NCBI RefSeq assembly: GCF_900105945.1
Contig: NZ_FNSO01000004.1
Coordinates: 4,464,001 to 4,528,000 of the forward strand
Reading direction: 5' to 3'
Length of the DNA stretch: 64,000 nt
Origin: Amycolatopsis tolypomycina
GTDB lineage: Bacteria > Actinomycetota > Actinomycetes > Mycobacteriales > Pseudonocardiaceae
Shown: positions 23,211 to 32,123 of the stretch, in pieces
Layout of the letters: each line of letters opens with the position of its first letter
Position numbering within the stretch: position 1 is the first letter of the stretch
Notes under the pieces: model-generated
The model's database searches: none
Told to the model about the DNA's origin: nothing
What the model saw: only the letters and a program-made list of their open reading frames with translations
Program-made: the position numbers and the translations under genes

Positions 23211-25499
23211 ATGGGTGCCCGTTCCCGACGAAGCGCCGGCAACCTGCCCGCCGAGCTGACCAGCTTCGTCGGCAGGCGGCAGGAGACGGCGGAAGCGAAA
23301 CGGCTGCTGGCGGCGGCCCGGCTGGTCACACTGACCGGCGCCGCCGGGGTGGGCAAGACGCGGCTGGCGCTGCGGGTCGCCGCCGACGTGCGCCGGGCCT
23401 TCCCGGACGGCGTGTGGCTCGTCGAGCTCGCCGACCTCGGTGACCCGCACCTGGTGCCGAACACCGTGGCGACGGCGTTCGGCCTGCGCGGCACCAGCGA
23501 CCAGGCGGCCGGGCTCGCCGAGTACCTCGAAGACAAGCAGCTGCTGCTGGTGCTCGACAACTGCGAGCACGTCGGGGACGAGTGCGCGATGCTGGCCGCG
23601 AAGCTGCTCGCGGCCTCCGGCGGGCTGCGGGTGCTGGCCACCAGCCGGCACACGCTGCACGTCGAGGGCGAGCACATCCTGCCCGTCCCGCCGCTGCCCG
23701 TCCCGCCGGCGGACGACACCGGCGCCGGCCCGGCCGAGGCGGTGACGCTGTTCACCGAGCGCGCGGCCGCCGTCGCCCCCGGCTTCGAGCTCACCCCCGG
23801 CAACCGGGCGGCGGTGCACCGGATCTGCCGACGGCTGGAGGGCATCCCGCTGGCCATCGAACTCGCCGCGGTCCGCGTCCGGGTGCTGTCGGCCGATCAG
23901 ATCCTCGACCGGCTCGACGACCGGCTCGGCCTGCTCACCGACCGGCCGCTCGCCGCGCAGCCCCGCCGCCGGACCCTCGAAGCGGCGGTCGGCTGGAGCT
24001 TCGAGCTGTGCACCCCCGCGGAACAGCGGCTGTGGGCGCAGGCGTCGGTTTTCCCCGGCGGGTTCGACCTCGACGCCGCCGAGCACGTCTGCGCGCCCGG
24101 GGACGCCGGCAGCACGCTGGACGTCGTCACGGGCCTGGTCGACAAGTCCGTCCTGACCCGCCAGAACGGCACCTTCGGGCGGCACGCCTGGTACCGCATG
24201 CTGGAGACCGTCCGCGAGTACGGCGGCGGCAAGCTCGCCGGCGAAGAGGCCGGCGTGCGGGCCCGGCAGACCGGCTACTACGCGGAGCTCGCGCGGCGCT
24301 ACCGGGCCGAGGGGTTCGGCCCGCGGCAGTCGGAGTGGCTCGCCAGGCTCCGGCGCGAGCACGCCAACCTCCGCACCGTGCTGGAGCACTGCCTGTCCGC
24401 TCCCGGGCAGGCGGGCCACGCGCTCGACATCGCGGCCTCGCTGTGGAACTTCTGGTACGGCGGCGGCCTCGTGCCGGAGGGCTGCAGCTACCTGCGGCGC
24501 GGCCTCGAGCTGTGCCGCGAGCGCACGGTGGTCCGGGCCCGGGGGCTGTACGCGATGGCGTTCCTCGCGATCCAGACCGGCGCGCCGCACGCCGACCTGC
24601 TGGCGGAACTGGCCGAGCTCGCCGAAGAGCTCGACGACGAACGGCTGCGGGCCGGCCACGCGGAGTGCGCCGGCATGGCGACGTTCTTCGGCGGCGACCT
24701 GGCGGGCGGGGCCGTCCTGCTGGAGCGGGCGCTGGCCGGGTACCGCACGGCCGGGGACGCGCTGCTGGTGTTCGACACGCTGATCCTGCTCGCCGCGGTG
24801 CGGTTCTTCCTCGGCGATCCGCGGGGCGCGGCCGCCGCGGAGGAGGCGCTGGCCCTGACCGAGCGGCACCAGGCGCGCTGGTCCCGCGGCTACGCGTTGT
24901 GGGCGGTCGCGGTCCACCGCTGGCGGGCGGCCGAACCCGGGGAGGCCGCGGACCTGCTGCGCGAGGCCATCGCGCTGCGGCTGACCGACCGCACGCTGCT
25001 CGCGTTCCTCGTCGAGGCGCTCGCCTGGTGCCAGTCCGCCGAAGGCGCGCACGAACGCGTGGCCCGGCTGCTCGGGGGCGCCGCCGCGGTCTGGCGGCTC
25101 AGCGGCGCCCGCGTCGGCGAAATGAGCCCCTACCAGGGCGTCGACGAGCAGTGCGCGGCACTGGCCCGCAAGGCGCTCGGCGACGAGGCGTTCGACGCGG
25201 CCTTCGCCGAGGCGGCCGGTTCCGGCCTCGACGACGTCATCCGCGGCGCGCTGGGCGAGCGGCCCGCCCCGGGGACTGCGAGCAAGGCGGCCGAGCCCGG
25301 CGGGCTCACCCGGCGGCAGCGGGAGATCGCCGAGCTGGTGGCGCGCGGGATGACGAACAAGGAGATCGCGGCGGCGCTGGTCCTCAGCGGACGGACCGTC
25401 GAGGGGCACGTCGAGAACATCCTGGTCAAGCTCGGCCTCACCTCCCGCACGCAGGTGGCGTCGTGGCTGGCCGGGCAACCCGGGTGGCGATCCGGGTAG
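23211..25499 (+). CDS. Large ATP-binding LuxR-family regulator
   Basis: A 762-aa regulator. The N-terminal AfsR/STAND-like ATPase has Walker A (LTGAAGVGKTRLAL, ~43-56), Walker B (LLLVLDNCEHV) and the sensor GIPLAIELAA. A middle region of helical, TPR-like repeats (residues ~360-670) follows, and a C-terminal LuxR helix-turn-helix (LTRRQREIAELVARGMTNKE, ~695-755). Such proteins often act as activators of secondary metabolism or catabolism after ligand or ATP binding. It is divergent from the aromatic operon; whether it controls it is not known. The ATG at 23211 follows a GC-rich leader with no strong ribosome site. Confidence 0.9.
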   Translation: MGARSRRSAGNLPAELTSFVGRRQETAEAKRLLAAARLVTLTGAAGVGKTRLALRVAADVRRAFPDGVWLVELADLGDPHLVPNTVATAFGLRGTSDQAAGLAEYLEDKQLLLVLDNCEHVGDECAMLAAKLLAASGGLRVLATSRHTLHVEGEHILPVPPLPVPPADDTGAGPAEAVTLFTERAAAVAPGFELTPGNRAAVHRICRRLEGIPLAIELAAVRVRVLSADQILDRLDDRLGLLTDRPLAAQPRRRTLEAAVGWSFELCTPAEQRLWAQASVFPGGFDLDAAEHVCAPGDAGSTLDVVTGLVDKSVLTRQNGTFGRHAWYRMLETVREYGGGKLAGEEAGVRARQTGYYAELARRYRAEGFGPRQSEWLARLRREHANLRTVLEHCLSAPGQAGHALDIAASLWNFWYGGGLVPEGCSYLRRGLELCRERTVVRARGLYAMAFLAIQTGAPHADLLAELAELAEELDDERLRAGHAECAGMATFFGGDLAGGAVLLERALAGYRTAGDALLVFDTLILLAAVRFFLGDPRGAAAAEEALALTERHQARWSRGYALWAVAVHRWRAAEPGEAADLLREAIALRLTDRTLLAFLVEALAWCQSAEGAHERVARLLGGAAAVWRLSGARVGEMSPYQGVDEQCAALARKALGDEAFDAAFAEAAGSGLDDVIRGALGERPAPGTASKAAEPGGLTRRQREIAELVARGMTNKEIAAALVLSGRTVEGHVENILVKLGLTSRTQVASWLAGQPGWRSG

Positions 25500-25572
25500 T
25501 TTCCCCGGTGCCCTCCGGTCCGGTTCGGACGATCCTCTTCCCCGCGACCGCTCACGTGTGGGAGGAGGACGA

Positions 25573-25794
25573 GTGTCCATCGACTCGGCGCCGCAGACCT
25601 GCCCCCGGTGCCGGCGGCCGACCGTCCTCGCGTCCCACGCCTGGGGACGCCAGTGGGTGCACGTCGGCACCTGGCGTCCGCAGTGCGGCGCTCCGTCCTG
25701 GGCGCTCCGCCCGGGGGAAGACCGGGCCACGCCCGTTCCGGTGGGGCCGGTCCAACAGCCGGGCCGGCGGCCGCCACCTCGCGTGGCCCGGTAG
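25573..25794 (+). CDS. Small CxxC protein, 73 aa
   Basis: GTG at 25573 follows GGAGGAGGAC, a very strong ribosome site. The product opens with a zinc-ribbon-like pair (TCPRCRRPTVLAS) and a single later Cys (WRPQCGAPSW), then a basic Pro/Arg-rich tail. No known family is recognised, and the tail looks disordered. It is 73 bp downstream of the LuxR-type gene and ends 2 bp before a long hairpin. The opposite strand is also open here, but without a comparable ribosome site. Confidence 0.5.
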   Translation: MSIDSAPQTCPRCRRPTVLASHAWGRQWVHVGTWRPQCGAPSWALRPGEDRATPVPVGPVQQPGRRPPPRVAR

Positions 25795-25796
25795 AC

Positions 25797-25846
25797 GTGG
25801 TGGGACCGGGCGGTACCCTCCCCCCAAGACCGCCTGGTCCCACCAC
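25797..25846. terminator. Long bidirectional hairpin terminator
   Basis: An 18-nt arm starting GTGGTGGGACC (25797-25814) pairs with 25829-25846 with one mismatch and a 14-nt loop. It lies between the small CxxC gene and the convergent acyl-CoA dehydrogenase gene. Confidence 0.8.
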
Positions 25847-25860
25847 GCTCGCCCCGGTGC

Positions 25861-27006
25861 TCAGCGGAGCCGGTGGCGCCGGATCAGCTGCCGGGTGATC
25901 ACCGTGCGCTGGATCTCGTTGGTGCCTTCGCCGACGATCATCAGCGGCGCGTCCCGGAAGTACCGTTCGACGTCGAATTCCGTGGAATAGCCGTAACCGC
26001 CGTGGATGCGGACCGCGTTCAGGGCGATCTCCATCGCCGTCTCGGAGGCGAACAGCTTCGCCATCCCGGCCTCGAGGTCGGCGCGCTCGCCGGAGTCGTG
26101 GCAGCGGGCGGCGTGGTGGACGAGCCGGCGGGCCGCCTCCAGCTTGGTGGCCATGTCGGCGAGCAGGTTGCCGACGGACTGGTGCTGCCAGATCGGCTTG
26201 CCGAACGTCTCGCGTTCCTGGGCGTGGCGCAGGGAGTCTTCGAGCGCGGCCCGGCCCACCCCGAGCGCGCGGGCGGCGACCTGGATCCGGCCGATCTCCA
26301 GCCCGCGCATCATCTGCGCGAACCCCCGGCCTTCTTCGCCGCCCAGGAGCCCGGTGACCGGGACATGGAAGTCCGAAAAGGACAATTCGCAGCTTTCGAC
26401 GCCCTTGTAGCCCAGCTTCGGCAGATCGCGCGAGACGTGGAAGCCGGGGCCCTTCTCGGCCAGCAGGATGCTGATGCCGGCGTGCGCGGGCTCGGCGTGC
26501 GGGTCGGTCTTGCACAGCACGGCGACCAGCTGCGCCCGGCGGGCGTTGGTGATCCACGTCTTCGCGCCGTCGACCACATAGGACTCCCCGGCGCGGCGGG
26601 CGGTGGTGCGCAGGGCCTGCAGGTCGGAGCCGCCGCCGGGTTCGGTCAGCGCCATCGCGGCGCGGACCTCGCCGGTGGCCATCCGCGGCAGGTAGCGGGC
26701 CTGCTGCCCGGGCGTCCCGTGGGCGGCGACGAGCGTGGCGACGACGGTGTGGCCGCCCATCGCGCCGGCGAGGCTCATCCAGCCGCGCGCCAGCTCTTCG
26801 GTGACCTCGGCGAAGCAGCGGGCCGAGACGGGCGTCCCGCCCCAGGCCGTGGGGACGGCCAGCCCGAAGAGGCCGAGCTCCTTCATCCGCTCGACGAGTG
26901 CTTCGGGGTAGGTGTCGGTGTGGTCGAGTTCCCGCGCCACCGGCCGGACGTCGCGGTCCACGAAGTCCCGCACCACCGCGACGATCGCCGTCTCCTCCTC
27001 GGTCAT
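25861..27006 (-). CDS. Acyl-CoA dehydrogenase
   Basis: A 381-aa FAD enzyme that oxidises an acyl-CoA to the 2,3-enoyl-CoA. FAD/substrate motifs are MALTEPGGGSDLQAL and YVVDGAKTWITNA. The catalytic Glu lies in LMIVGEGTNEIQRTV and the C-terminal helix is intact. Length is typical. The chain-length specificity cannot be judged from sequence; short or branched chains are common for this subgroup. It is divergent from a VOC-family gene with a perfect 18-bp palindrome between them, suggesting shared control by an unlinked regulator. Confidence 0.9.
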   Translation of the reverse strand: MTEEETAIVAVVRDFVDRDVRPVARELDHTDTYPEALVERMKELGLFGLAVPTAWGGTPVSARCFAEVTEELARGWMSLAGAMGGHTVVATLVAAHGTPGQQARYLPRMATGEVRAAMALTEPGGGSDLQALRTTARRAGESYVVDGAKTWITNARRAQLVAVLCKTDPHAEPAHAGISILLAEKGPGFHVSRDLPKLGYKGVESCELSFSDFHVPVTGLLGGEEGRGFAQMMRGLEIGRIQVAARALGVGRAALEDSLRHAQERETFGKPIWQHQSVGNLLADMATKLEAARRLVHHAARCHDSGERADLEAGMAKLFASETAMEIALNAVRIHGGYGYSTEFDVERYFRDAPLMIVGEGTNEIQRTVITRQLIRRHRLR

Positions 27007-27052
27007 CCGCAGTCCTTTCGCTCGGCTCCCGCCCCATCATGACGCCCTTTTC

Positions 27053-27070
27053 CATCAACCCAGGTTGATG
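27053..27070. promoter_or_regulatory. Perfect 18-bp palindrome in the divergent promoter
   Basis: CATCAACC-CA-GGTTGATG, exact arms of 8 bp. It lies 47 bp upstream of the acyl-CoA dehydrogenase start and overlaps the region just before TATCCT, a likely -10 for the VOC gene. The shape suits a TetR- or MarR-type repressor. Confidence 0.75.
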
Positions 27071-27082
27071 TATCCTCGCGAG

Positions 27083-27457
27083 GTGAGCGAAGAGCACGCC
27101 AGCGTCCGGTACATCGTCGACGACGTCCCGGCGGCCACCGACTTCTACACGACCCACCTGGGGTTCACGGTGCGCATGAGCGCCGGCGCCGCGTTCGCCG
27201 ACGTCGTCCGCGGCCCGCTGCGGCTGCTGCTGTCCGGGCCCGCGAGTTCGGGCGCCCGCGCCACCCCGGCGGAGTCCACTGCTGCCGGGCGCAACCGCAT
27301 CCACCTCGTGGTGGCCGATCTTGACGCCGAGATCGCGCGGCTGACGGACGCCGGAGTGGCCTTCCGTACCGAGGTGGTGTCCGGTCCGGGTGGACGGCAG
27401 ATCCTCCTCGCCGATCCGGCGGGCAACCTCGTGGAGCTGTTCCAGCCCGCACGCTAG
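27083..27457 (+). CDS. VOC (glyoxalase/bleomycin-resistance) family protein
   Basis: A 124-aa protein of the vicinal-oxygen-chelate fold with two beta-alpha-beta-beta-beta modules (VRYIVDDVPAATDFYTTHLG and RIHLVVADLDAEIARLTDAG; C-terminus DPAGNLVELFQPAR with the metal-ligand Glu). Members bind metals and act as glyoxalases, epimerases, dioxygenases or resistance proteins, so function is open. I favour GTG at 27083: TATCCT seven bases upstream suggests a leaderless transcript and an operator covers the alternative ATG at 27068. The IS5-family element is inserted exactly at its stop codon; the TAG is part of the CTAG duplication. Confidence 0.8.
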   Translation: MSEEHASVRYIVDDVPAATDFYTTHLGFTVRMSAGAAFADVVRGPLRLLLSGPASSGARATPAESTAAGRNRIHLVVADLDAEIARLTDAGVAFRTEVVSGPGGRQILLADPAGNLVELFQPAR

Positions 27458-28501
27458 GGCCTGTATCGAAGTCGGTCAGAGCCATTCGTCGATGGCGGCG
27501 ATGTGGACGGTGGCTTCGTAGCGGACAGCGAGCTTGTCGTATCGGGTAGCTACCCCACGGTGGCGTTTGAGCCGGTTGATGCCGCACTCCACAGCGTGAC
27601 GCTGTTTGTAGGTTTCGGGGTCGAAGGACGGTGGCCGGCCGCCCTTGGACCCCTTGGCCTTGCGATGCGCATCCTGGTCGGCCTTGCTCGGGATCGTCGC
27701 TTTGATCCCACGTTTGCGCAGGTGGGCCCGGTTGGCCTTGGAGGTGTAGGCCTTGTCCGCCAGCACCCGGTCCGGACGCGTCCGCGGCCGCCCACCACCG
27801 GACAGCCGGGGCACCCGGATCCCGGCCAAGACGGGAATGAACTGCGGGCTATCGCCACGCTGCCCGGCGGTCAGCACGATCGACAACGGCTTCTGCCCCT
27901 GCTCACAGCCCAGATGCAGCTTCGTGGTCCACCCACCCCGGGACCGCCCCAACGCGTGATCCGCTGGCTCGACGGTGACCCCGCCCGGCGGCTCGGCCTG
28001 CAGATCCCCCTTTTCCGCGCACCCGCGGCATGCTGATGAGCCCGCGCGATCGTGGAATCCACACTGACATCCCACGTGATCCGCCCCTTGGCTTCGGCCA
28101 GAGCCTGCAACGCGGTCAGAATCCGCTGCCAGACACCAGCCCGCTGCCACCGCCGGAACAGCCCATACGCCGCTGACCAGGACCCATATCTCTCAGGCAC
28201 GTCCCGCCACGGCGCCCCGGTGCGTCCCCGCCACCGGATCCCGTCGATCAGCTGCCGTCTGCTCCACAACGACGGTCGCCCAGGCCGCTTCGGCTCGGGC
28301 AGCAACGGCTCCAGCGCTGCCCACTGAGCGTCGGTCAGGTCGAACCGCCCCGCCACCGCTAGGGTGTCCACGAGGTCTCCGGTGTTCAGGTTCTTCTTGG
28401 TCGACGAACCAAATACCGGAGACCTCACCCATTTCAGCCGCCGACACGCCCAACACGGTCAACTCCAGCTCAACCTGCCGAAGACAACTTCGATACAGGC
28501 C
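27458..28501. mobile_element. Complete IS5-family (IS427-group) insertion sequence
   Basis: 1,044 bp bounded by perfect 14-bp inverted ends, GGCCTGTATCGAAG, and flanked by CTAG direct repeats at 27454-27457 and 28502-28505, the target used by the IS427 group. It holds one transposase gene split over two frames. Complete ends, target duplication and an intact frameshift arrangement suggest recent activity. It lies between the VOC gene and the hydrolase-STAND gene, touching the stop of the first and ending 10 bp before the stop of the second. Confidence 0.93.
27476..28428 (-). CDS. IS5-family transposase made by programmed frameshift
   Basis: The upstream frame (28428 to 27871) carries the N-terminal helix-turn-helix part ([20 protein letters not shown]) and the first catalytic Asp in VSVDSTIAR. 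The second frame (ending 27476) carries the second Asp in VLADKAYTS and the Glu in [15 protein letters not shown]. They overlap at the slippery run AAAAGGGGG on the minus strand (28006-28014), where a -1 shift joins ...GARK to [12 protein letters not shown]. This is the standard IS427 arrangement. The joined protein would be ~315 aa with a complete DDE site. Confidence 0.85.
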
Positions 28502-28511
28502 CTAGCAACGG

Positions 28512-31500
28512 TCAGCTTCTCTGCCGCCAGTGATCCAGGTTGTGCCTGGTGCCGAGGGTTGCGGGGTGGTCATCACCCAGAACGCGCTGCTGAACGGCAA
28601 GCAGTTCCTCCAGCACCGAAACCGCACCCGCGACATCCCCGGCCATTCCTCGATGATTGGCAAGACTGAACCGGGTCGCCATCGTGGCAGGATGATCATC
28701 ACCCAGGCCACACCGCAGGTTGGCGAGGAGTTCCGCCACCTCGTCGACGGCATCTGATGGGTCCGACACCGCGTCTCGACAATTCATCATGATATCGAGG
28801 GTGGTGAGGGTGTCCACGTGATCATCACCGAGTACACGTCGCTGATCAGCGAGCAGTGCCTCCAGCTCGATCATCGCGCCCGCGGGGTCCCCGCTGTCAA
28901 TCCGCAAGACCGCGGCCATGCCGCGCGTGGAGAGTGTGTCGAGATGATCGTCGCCGAGCACTCGCCGCTGGTCTTCGATCAGCACCATCAGCTCCCAGAC
29001 GGCGCCCATGGTGTCGCCCGCATTGCCTCGCCAGTCCGCGAGTTCACGGCGAGTGGAAAGGGTTTGGGGATGGTCGTCGCCGAAAACCCGCCGCTCGTCA
29101 GCGAGCACCATGTACAGCTCTTTCACCGCGTCTATTTCGTGACCGGCCCGGCCCCGCCAGTAGGCAAGCCTGTGTCTCGTGGTGAGAATGTCGGGATGGT
29201 CATCGCCGAGCACCCGTCGCTGGTCGGCCAGGACCTGCTCCAGTTCGGTGATGACGTCGGCAGAATCCCCGTCTTGCCCCCGCCAGTGCGCGAGGCAGGA
29301 TCGCGCGGTGAGAGTCAAGGGGTGCTCGTCACCGAGCACCCGCCTTTCGTCGGCCAGCACCCTTTCGTATTCGGCTGCCGCGCCCGCGTAGTCCATGATC
29401 TCGGCCCGCGAGTGCGCGAGGTGGTGCCGGAGAACGAACGAGTTCGTATGGTCCTCGCCGAGACGGTCGGCACACGCCAAGCGGAGTCTGGTGAAGAAGA
29501 CCGCGGCGTCGACGGCAAGACCCGCCTCGGCAAGACTCCTGCCGTGGCGGACCAGTACGGGATGCGCGCCAGGGAGCCAGAGTGAATCGGGCGTGTTGAG
29601 GTCCAGCGCTCGGACGTTCGAACGCAGCGCTTGAGCGAGGTTTGCATCCGTGTGGTTGGCGGGCCAGCTGATCAGGAGCGCGTCCGCAGCCGTCCGGCCG
29701 AGGCGCCCCACGTCGGCGAGGGTGTCTCGAGTGGCGCGTTGCACGAGGGCGTGCACCTGCACCGCCCGGTCGGGACCGGACAGGTCGACAGTGGCCAGGC
29801 TCAGTCGGTGCAGCACGTGCAGCGCGTCCCGCACGTCGGCCGGTGTGACGCTGCGCCCGAGGGAGGCGGCCAGGTGATCGAGCACGGGCCGAGCGGTGAA
29901 CACCGCGTCCGGGACGCCGTTCGCATCCAGCAGCGACGCCAGCTCCAGCAGCGGCCGTGCCATTCCCGGCGGGTTGAGCGTGTCCGCCAGCTCCACCGAC
30001 AGTGACCAGGTGACATCCACCGTTCGCTGGTGGTCGTCGGGCAGTTCGCCGGGCTCGGGCAGCACCTCTCGCAGGCCCCTGCGGCTTTCCGCGAGGCGCT
30101 GCCGATACTGTTCGGCGGTCAACCCTCGATTGAGCATGTACGCCACGGCCTGCGCCAAGGCAAGCGGCAGATGGCCCAGGTCGGCCGCCAACCCGGCGGC
30201 GCCGTCGGCCAGGTGTTGCCGGCCGACGAGCTTGGCGTTCACGTACGCCTCGGAGTCGCCCGGGGTGAACACGCCGACCTCGATCAAGACCCGATCCTCA
30301 CGGACCAGGGACGGGTCACGGCGGCGAGTGGTCACCAGTACCTGTCCGGCGCGCGAGTTCGGAGGCCACAAGCCCCTCATGCAAGCCGGGTCTTCCAGGT
30401 CGTCGAGCACGATGAGCCACTGTCTGTCGGTAGCCGCCAACCACTCCAGAAACCGCCGCGCGGCTTCTTCGGGATTCCGCTCGTCCGCTCCAGGAATGCC
30501 GGCACGGACAGCCGCCTCGGCGTAACCGGTCACGACCTCAGACCGCGCCGTTGCTGTCGCCCACACCAGCAGGTCCAGCGCCTTGCGTGCCCTTTCCCGC
30601 TCGGTGTACTGCGCGGCGATCTGTGTCTTGCCCACTCCGCCCATGCCGGCCAGCACCAGGGTGACCGTTCGCGATCCGGCCGGCGTCCGCTGAAGAAGCG
30701 GCGAGACCTCACGCTCCTGGTAACGGTCCGCCAACTGCGGAACCACTCCGACATTGACCGGCCAGGCGGGCTCGCAGCCGGTGGACGGCAGCCCTCGGGT
30801 GGCGACCTCGTCCGCCGTCCGCGCGGGCACCTCGTCGGAGTAGCCAGGAATCCGTGTTCGGGTCTCTCGGGCGACTTGGCCGGCGGCCGGCCCAGTCACC
30901 GTGACGATGTCGTGGATCGCGGCGAGGAAGCGGCGGACTTGGCCGTAAACCAGCTCGGAACGGCGACCGGGTTTGCAGATCGTCAGGTGATCGGCGTCCA
31001 CGGCGATCGGATCGACCCCGGCGAGACCGGGGTCGGCCGAGCCGGCGTCCACCACCTGGACACCCCACCTCGAATACGCCTCGAAGAACACGAGATTACG
31101 GATACCGGTCCGGTGTGCCCAGTGGCGGTACCAGAAGTTGAGGTCTCGCAGATGCGCGGCATTGCGCTGAAGGTCGTCGATCGCCGCGGTGGTGCGCAGC
31201 ACCAGCTTCAAATGCTTCAAGAAGGTGGCCATATCGGCACCGAAGTGCGGGGTCGCCAAGAACACCACGCCCCGCGCCGCCGCGGCGAACGACGCGTAGG
31301 CCGGACTGGCATCGGCGTACCGCAGCATCTGCTTGGCCACCAACCCGCCCATGCTGTGGGCCACCAGCACCAGCGGACGCTCACCCACACCTTCGTTCTG
31401 CAACGCTGCCAGCACATTTCCCGCCCGGTCCTGAAGCGGCATCGCCCGCGGCCCGAACCATCCCACCGGCGAGGCCGCATAGCCCACCAGCCACACCGCC

Positions 31501-31646
31501 GCCCCCGGCACGTCTTGTCCCAGCCAGTCCGGCCAGAACGCCTCCCCCGTCGCCCATGTCGTGCGCGCATCGCCACCAAGACCGTGCAGGAACACCACAT
31601 CCAAGGTCGGGGCCTCCGGCATCACCACCGAGAACACCTCAACCAT
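28512..31646 (-). CDS. Alpha/beta-hydrolase + STAND NTPase + TPR protein (NLR-like)
   Basis: A 1,044-aa three-part protein. Residues 1-~230 are a lipase-like alpha/beta hydrolase: oxyanion loop VVFLHGLGGD (~17-26) and nucleophile elbow LVAHSMGGLVAKQML with Ser98. A STAND/NB-ARC ATPase follows: Walker A LAGMGGVGKTQIAAQ (~335), Walker B WLIVLDDLEDP and GHLPLALAQAVAYML. From ~740 to the end come about seven 42-residue TPR-type repeats ending in RRVLGDDHPxTL. This effector-switch-sensor order is that of antiviral STAND and fungal NLR proteins (family knowledge). I prefer ATG at 31646, which has GGGGAAGG upstream; an in-frame GTG at 31697 is possible. Codon use looks less GC-biased than the neighbours. 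Confidence 0.85.
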   Translation of the reverse strand: MVEVFSVVMPEAPTLDVVFLHGLGGDARTTWATGEAFWPDWLGQDVPGAAVWLVGYAASPVGWFGPRAMPLQDRAGNVLAALQNEGVGERPLVLVAHSMGGLVAKQMLRYADASPAYASFAAAARGVVFLATPHFGADMATFLKHLKLVLRTTAAIDDLQRNAAHLRDLNFWYRHWAHRTGIRNLVFFEAYSRWGVQVVDAGSADPGLAGVDPIAVDADHLTICKPGRRSELVYGQVRRFLAAIHDIVTVTGPAAGQVARETRTRIPGYSDEVPARTADEVATRGLPSTGCEPAWPVNVGVVPQLADRYQEREVSPLLQRTPAGSRTVTLVLAGMGGVGKTQIAAQYTERERARKALDLLVWATATARSEVVTGYAEAAVRAGIPGADERNPEEAARRFLEWLAATDRQWLIVLDDLEDPACMRGLWPPNSRAGQVLVTTRRRDPSLVREDRVLIEVGVFTPGDSEAYVNAKLVGRQHLADGAAGLAADLGHLPLALAQAVAYMLNRGLTAEQYRQRLAESRRGLREVLPEPGELPDDHQRTVDVTWSLSVELADTLNPPGMARPLLELASLLDANGVPDAVFTARPVLDHLAASLGRSVTPADVRDALHVLHRLSLATVDLSGPDRAVQVHALVQRATRDTLADVGRLGRTAADALLISWPANHTDANLAQALRSNVRALDLNTPDSLWLPGAHPVLVRHGRSLAEAGLAVDAAVFFTRLRLACADRLGEDHTNSFVLRHHLAHSRAEIMDYAGAAAEYERVLADERRVLGDEHPLTLTARSCLAHWRGQDGDSADVITELEQVLADQRRVLGDDHPDILTTRHRLAYWRGRAGHEIDAVKELYMVLADERRVFGDDHPQTLSTRRELADWRGNAGDTMGAVWELMVLIEDQRRVLGDDHLDTLSTRGMAAVLRIDSGDPAGAMIELEALLADQRRVLGDDHVDTLTTLDIMMNCRDAVSDPSDAVDEVAELLANLRCGLGDDHPATMATRFSLANHRGMAGDVAGAVSVLEELLAVQQRVLGDDHPATLGTRHNLDHWRQRS

Positions 31647-32123
31647 GCCTTCCCCGCCCTCTCCGATGCCACGCATGTGGTAGCACCAATTAGCCACAGC
31701 ACAGCCGGGACACCCAAACGGGTGAACACTTCACATCAAAGCGTACTGCTGGAGCAGGCAGGTCCGGTCGTCGAACCGTCGGCGGCGACGTATGGACCCG
31801 ACCGCCCACCGCGACCGGATCGACTGACCGGCTTCCGGTGAATAATTCTTCACCCCTTTCGTAAAACGCGGGTTCTTAGCCTGACCTCGTTACCCGAACG
31901 AGTGAACGTACGCAGCATCCGGGTGACACGCGCCGCGATAACCGCTCGTCACGCCACCTGAACACCACGGCAAACGGCCGACTAATTGCGCTGTTCGCAT
32001 CGCCTTTTCGGCGCCCGGGTGAGACTTCTTCAACCACGCCACCGATGCGGCATAGGATTTTCCTTCGGCCCGGAAAACGTTTCCCCGCCGTATTCCCATC
32101 TCCGCAAGAATCGAGGACCAACC
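31647..32123. other. Non-coding divergent promoter region
   Basis: About 480 bp, clearly richer in A+T than the surroundings, between the hydrolase-STAND gene and the divergent exported protein gene. GGTGAA at 31837-31842 is inverted at 31849-31854 around TAATTC, a possible operator. No small gene stands out. Confidence 0.5.

Noticed and set aside
25552..25827. Minus-strand 91-aa frame
   Set aside because: It overlaps the small CxxC gene, which has a strong ribosome site; the minus frame has none and runs through the hairpin.
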